DNA of 64,000 bases from the NCBI GenBank assembly GCA_914767715.1, contig OU612065.1:29514001-29578000 (forward strand), given 5' to 3'. The notes below the pieces were generated by a model that searched no databases, was not told the origin of the DNA, and worked only from the letters and a program-made list of their open reading frames with translations. Source of the stretch: Membranipora membranacea (Eukaryota; Bryozoa; Gymnolaemata; Cheilostomatida; Membraniporidae). The position numbers were made by a program, and so were the translations under genes. Numbering within the stretch: the first letter of the stretch is position 1; each line of letters starts with the position of its first letter. Below are positions 59,728 through 64,000 of the stretch, in pieces.

Positions 59728-60108
59728 ATTGACATAATCATGATAAGAATTCCAGATATAAATTGCCTTGTGGGAAACTTAGATACTTCCTTCTGTGCAT
59801 GTCATTAATTCGTATGGGTAGTTGGGATGGGATAGGAGTAGATCAAGCATGATCCAGTTTGCCTGCATTTAGGATTTGAGCCGCCGGCTCACCAGCGGAA
59901 TAGGAATGACTGGACTGCAAGCAAATTGGATCAACCTTGTTCTAGGATAGGACCAGAGCACCTAAATTATCTTTACAGCTTCTCAGAATTTATGAATCCC
60001 TGACACATTTATGATTTATTTCTAATTTTAGGTCACTGATCCTGTGCATTCATTAGGCAGGTGTACCTGAGACTGAGAGAGAAGTATTATTACCCTCCGT
60101 GTGCTGAA

Positions 60109-60216
60109 ATGGGTGGAAAATCTAGCAAGAAGCTGAACAAGGAGGATTTGGACTTTTTACTTAACAACACTAGCTTTACCAAACCACAGATAAAACAATG
60201 GTACAAAGGTTTCATG
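60109..60216 (+). CDS. Neuronal calcium sensor family protein, first coding exon (partial)
   Basis: The exon encodes 36 residues beginning [18 protein letters not shown] and ending [10 protein letters not shown], then a GTGAGT donor. Glycine at position 2 followed by a Lys/Ser-rich stretch is the N-myristoylation signal of the NCS-1/hippocalcin/recoverin family. [13 protein letters not shown] is the conserved start of its first EF-hand-like helix pair. Such proteins are membrane-tethered calcium sensors. An acceptor (TTCTAATTTTAG) at 60032 marks the 5' edge of this exon, so upstream 5' UTR exons exist. The next exon, expected to start with a DCPSG-like motif, was not found up to 64000, so the first coding intron exceeds 3.7 kb. 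NCS-1 versus hippocalcin-like cannot be decided from this exon. Confidence 0.85.
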
Positions 60217-63200
60217 GTGAGTAGCACTTTCAGAATAGCGCTATCTTAGACTTATCACGCAGCTACTTTTTTATCCAAAACATCAAAAGAAGCCGTGGGA
60301 TAAGGCTAGCACTATCTACTAAACTAGGTTACTTGTTATATTACATCGTTGTGATAAAATTGACTGTCACCCCACTTCAAGCTCTTGACAGACAAGGATA
60401 TATAGTACCCTCTGTTACTGAAATGAAAACCATGTAAACAAACTCGTGACCACAAACTCAAATTCCTGGTAACAAATCCATCATAGCTTTTTCACGCACC
60501 AACAACGTAACGTAACATTACACAACTTAAAAACTAGCCAGTTTGGGCGTTTGGATTGTGGCATTTCAGACTCAGCAACAAACTTTGCTGGTACCTATTC
60601 CCGCTCCCTACCTATGCTCGCCGGCTGCTGCCCTTTATGCAGCCTGTACCCTGTAGTTTATAAAGCCATACAGGTACCAGTAGCACTGCTCTAGTAATTC
60701 ATAAGTTGAAAATTTTGAAACATGCGTGCTGGAAATGACTAGGAGAATTTGAAGTGTGACTACCACTGTTTACTACAATTTCGGAGTGCGACATGAAGAT
60801 CTGAATTAATCGATGGTGTTAGTTTCCTGTTGTGTTCTGGGGGTGAAATACGCATATTGCTATTGACAACAACGACGAGGTTATTGTTTCTTACACCGAT
60901 TAACACCAGCTAGATCCTGCTCTTTAGCCTAGCTGACTTTGGCAGAAGATAGGGATGTCGTCGCCCCATGATATTGTTGTAAGATTGAAGGAGGGTAGTT
61001 AGGGACTGTAATGTTGCCACAACCGATGTGCTGGTATTCAATGTATATGGTTCTACAGACCGAACATTGTGGTTACCCTTCACAAATATGATTTATAAGA
61101 ACTTTGTTACCGAGTCAACATACATCTTATCACTGAGGAAATTATCTGTAGTATTTGTTTACATAACAGTATGAAAGCTGTGAGGGTGACAGTGTTATGT
61201 GCAGTCTGTCTGTGCCAGGCCTTACGTTGGACTGATGAAATAAAAACATCTTCAGACTGTTGCAACTGTCACCGCTGGTAGTGTGACATTGTAAAGTTGA
61301 GACCACTCTGCTGCAGTAATGCACAAGCCTAGCCTACACCTATGGTGCTCCAGCGAGAACGTGAACGCCCAGAAATGTTTGTAATTGACCTAGTTGAAGG
61401 GCTTTAACTGTGCTGGGATAGCCGGCAGAAGCATTTCCTCATAACCACTTTTCCCACAATGCAATGCTCATCTGTTGCAAATGCCTCTGCTTTAAGTGTG
61501 TCATTGTAAAATGGAGGGCACTTGTCATAGTCACATGCTAGCCTAGCACAATGAGTCCACTAGCGAGGCGTGGACAGACAGAAATCATCCTATATGACTC
61601 ATAAATTGTGTATATGGCCAAACTTCACTTTCTTTCAGCGTATATCGCACATAACATAGTAGGCCTGGGCTTGGCTAGAAATGCAACTAATAACTGACCC
61701 GAATTTATGACGACAAGCAGGGAAAGCGACAAGCAGGAGAAGTGGAGCGTTTTTCTTTTTTTTGGGTATCATAATAACTCTTATCCTGCTGTGGTGCAAC
61801 TATTGACAGACTGCTACCATTGTCTGTACTGTCTGACCAGGTCATGATACAAAAATATGCCCATCTGCTCTTGTTATTGCCGTAAATCAGTAGTATGAAA
61901 TGTCAACGGTAGCAAAGATTATAGTAGTACGTCAGATGAAATTTGGAATTTGGGAGCGTAAGGGACTTCTCTATAAACTTACATAACTTATTTCTAAGTC
62001 TTCAAAAATCCATCTGTCAAATATAGGCTATACTCTATTTGCTATTTGAAAACTCTACAATCTCTTGGGTCAACATTACATGAATTTTCATATTTCTTTG
62101 CAAGGAATAATAGTCATGGAAAACATGTTCTGGTTGCCCATGCTTTATGAATAGATTGAAGTGTTATTTTTAAACTAAGCAATAACGAAAGAGTAATCCT
62201 GTAATCCAGTCTGAATAGAGAATAAAGAATTGCTAGATAAATGAATGTACATTGATTGTCAATGCAATGAATTTGAAATGTCTACTAAGACCAGTCGCCA
62301 ATAAGTGCAAACTTATATCTAAAAAACAGAGGAGCAGTTTGAGAAATCTAGAAAGAAGATAGTCTGAACCCATAGCATACTCATCAGGGAGAATATGGGG
62401 AGGAGATCAGGGAGCGCCAGCAGACCCCATTTATAACAGACTCTGTGGAATCAGGGAGTGTGGAACATGTCCCACACTCCCTGGTGGAATGTAGATTCAA
62501 GCAGGTTCACTGGGGCGTCACTCTTCCACTTGACGCCTTGTGGCAACCAAAGTGACATCTCCAAGCTCATCATTCCCGCAAAGAATGGACCTAATTTTTG
62601 ACCTCCTTCATTACGTTTTTCCCCTGCATTGGCAACACAATGCTCCTCACCAAGCGGCAAAAGACTCTTCCTATCTCATGATGCGCTATTAGAACTTTCA
62701 TAAATCCCAATTCAAACTATCAAACTGATATGACACCTCAGTATGAACAATGTTGATGCTCAATACTAAATATGAATAATTTAAAAACATATTTATCATT
62801 ATTATTTTTATCATTTGATTCATACAATGCATGTTGGTGTGTTTGTTCCTCCAGCCCCTCTACGTAATGACTGTGTTGGCTCTGTCTGAATGGTGGGGTG
62901 AAGAAGAGCCAAAACCAGGTCATAGGTCTATGGTACTTTCAGGAAGGTACATTTGATTTTGGCATCGCCTTACTTATAATGAATGTGGGATAATGCATGA
63001 GATGAAAATTTGATTACCAGATGTGTTTGCAAACCGGTTTCCCCCTTTCAATCAGAAATAATTTTCTATTATGAGAGGAGACAACTCTCTACTTATAGGC
63101 CTATAAATATAATTTACCTGACTCACTTGCTCAGAAGGTCGGTCGGTGTTAAGTATGTCACACTTATAATAGTTAAACATACAGATATTGCATTCCTGCA

Positions 63201-64000
63201 ATAAAACCTTATAAGGCCTGAGAAATGTGTCAATGAAAGCCCTCAACAGTCAGTAGGGTGGTGGGAACTTCTTTGCTGGCATAATTAAGCAAAGTTCTGT
63301 CATAGAAAATTTGATTATCAACATTGGCAGTATTGTAGGGATACGATATCAATAAGTTGGAGGTTTATATCAAGAACTGAAATACACTGAGAAAGCGAGA
63401 TAAATAATTTACAGCCATGGAATATCGAACGAGAGAGCTGCTATAAACATAAAATATAAGTTTGTTTGGCCATGTTTTCCAATTTTATTACCCGATAAAG
63501 GGGAGTCAAAGCTGTTAACTGTTTTTTTGCAGTTAACAAGCAACCTGATAGCTCTCCAGACCTAAGTACTCTCCTGTTGTACTGCTTTAAGTGGGCAGTC
63601 TGTTTTCATAAATCAATACGCCAATATCCTGAGACTTGATTCAGATCCAACATTCCGAGACCTAAAACCTACGTGGCGATCGTGCCAGTATGCAAGTGCT
63701 AGCGCTGCTGCTTCTGCCCAGGATAAAACAATTTCTGATAATCACATTTCATACTTGAGAGAAATCTCGGCGGTGAGATTGAGAGTGGATTTGCTGATAG
63801 GACGACTAAAAGTACACCAATAGTGTGATTCTCACAGTAATCAAAATATGAATACATGGATTGTGTGAGCGAAACAAATCATATTTTGCCTTGAGCCACC
63901 TAAGAAATTCGATAACAATCTATCGCTGCCACTAGTTAGGTAGTACATGTATTTGGTTGAACCATAGAGCAACACAACAGTGATGCCATTATGGTCTGCT
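60217..64000. other. Intron of the calcium-sensor gene, running off the window
   Basis: No further calcium-sensor exon was recognised. The stretch contains a GCATTGTGGGA-type word at about 61453 and the CAGGGAG hairpin at 62452. Open frames here are short and unsupported. Confidence 0.55.
62452..62483. mobile_element. 32-bp hairpin insertion, CAGGGAG family
   Basis: CAGGGAGTGTGG and CCACACTCCCTG form perfect arms around an eight-base centre. The perfect heptamer GTGGAAT flanks it (62445-62451, 62484-62490). It lies in the probable intron of the calcium-sensor gene. A lone CAGGGAG occurs upstream at about 62384 and again near 62408. Confidence 0.78.

Larger units (their letters stand above)
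45184..60032. other. Gene-poor 15-kb stretch with nested transposons
   Basis: No coding exon with motif and splice support was found on either strand. The longest frames (for example 48359-48691 plus, 52991-52644 minus) match no family I recognise. The stretch holds the CAATGAAC hairpin at 46593, foldbacks at 49736, 55383 (with a nested palindrome at 55650) and 59602, CAGGG elements at 49057, 53515 and 58326, and short tandem repeats at 49523 and 58421. An inverted repeat AACTGTCACGTCA/TGACGAAGACAGTT lies at about 53228-53266. Confidence 0.55.

Overview
This is AT-rich genomic DNA from an animal, and it carries no bacterial-style operons. The genes are split into short exons with GT/AG introns of about 0.2-1.4 kb. 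They encode typical metazoan proteins: a METTL15 mitochondrial rRNA methyltransferase, an ERGIC2-like ER-Golgi membrane protein and a neuronal calcium sensor first exon. Nucleoside hydrolases of the type found here are present in many invertebrates and absent from mammals. The low gene density and very high load of small inverted-repeat transposons fit a marine invertebrate. A non-bilaterian such as a sponge is possible, but the sequence alone does not settle this.

Layout. 1-9262: no gene recognised, sprinkled with 30-36 bp hairpin insertions. 9263-11745 (minus): a three-exon gene for a small secreted cysteine-rich protein. 14230-17005 (plus): a large, disordered, probably nuclear protein with a PP1-docking-like motif and a C-terminal cysteine cluster. 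19230-22950 and 27003-31636 (both minus): two tandem inosine-uridine nucleoside hydrolase genes, six coding exons each, with identical exon lengths and 320 residues each. 33839-36536 (plus): METTL15/RsmH. 37089-42897 (minus, convergent with METTL15): ERGIC2. 43160-45183: a transposon with inverted terminal arrays that carries a broken LINE reverse transcriptase. 45184-60032: gene-poor and rich in foldback and nested elements. 60109-60216 (plus): first coding exon of a neuronal calcium sensor gene whose remainder lies beyond the window.

I assembled exons by hand. In all six complete gene models the exon lengths sum to a multiple of three and every junction keeps frame, which is strong internal support. 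The cellular genes do not form one pathway: nucleoside salvage, mitochondrial ribosome maturation, secretory trafficking and calcium signalling are simply neighbours.

The most unusual content is mobile. (i) Ultra-short hairpins of 30-41 bp, beginning CA and ending TG, are flanked by perfect 7-bp direct repeats in five cases. A 704-bp foldback element has the same terminal dinucleotides and the same duplication length. (ii) Two TA-flanked, mariner/pogo-like miniature elements each enclose a tRNA-derived Pol III unit ending in a run of eight T. (iii) A 2-kb element with inverted arrays of a GTTYCGTCCC motif and an 8-bp target duplication encloses reverse transcriptase sequence.
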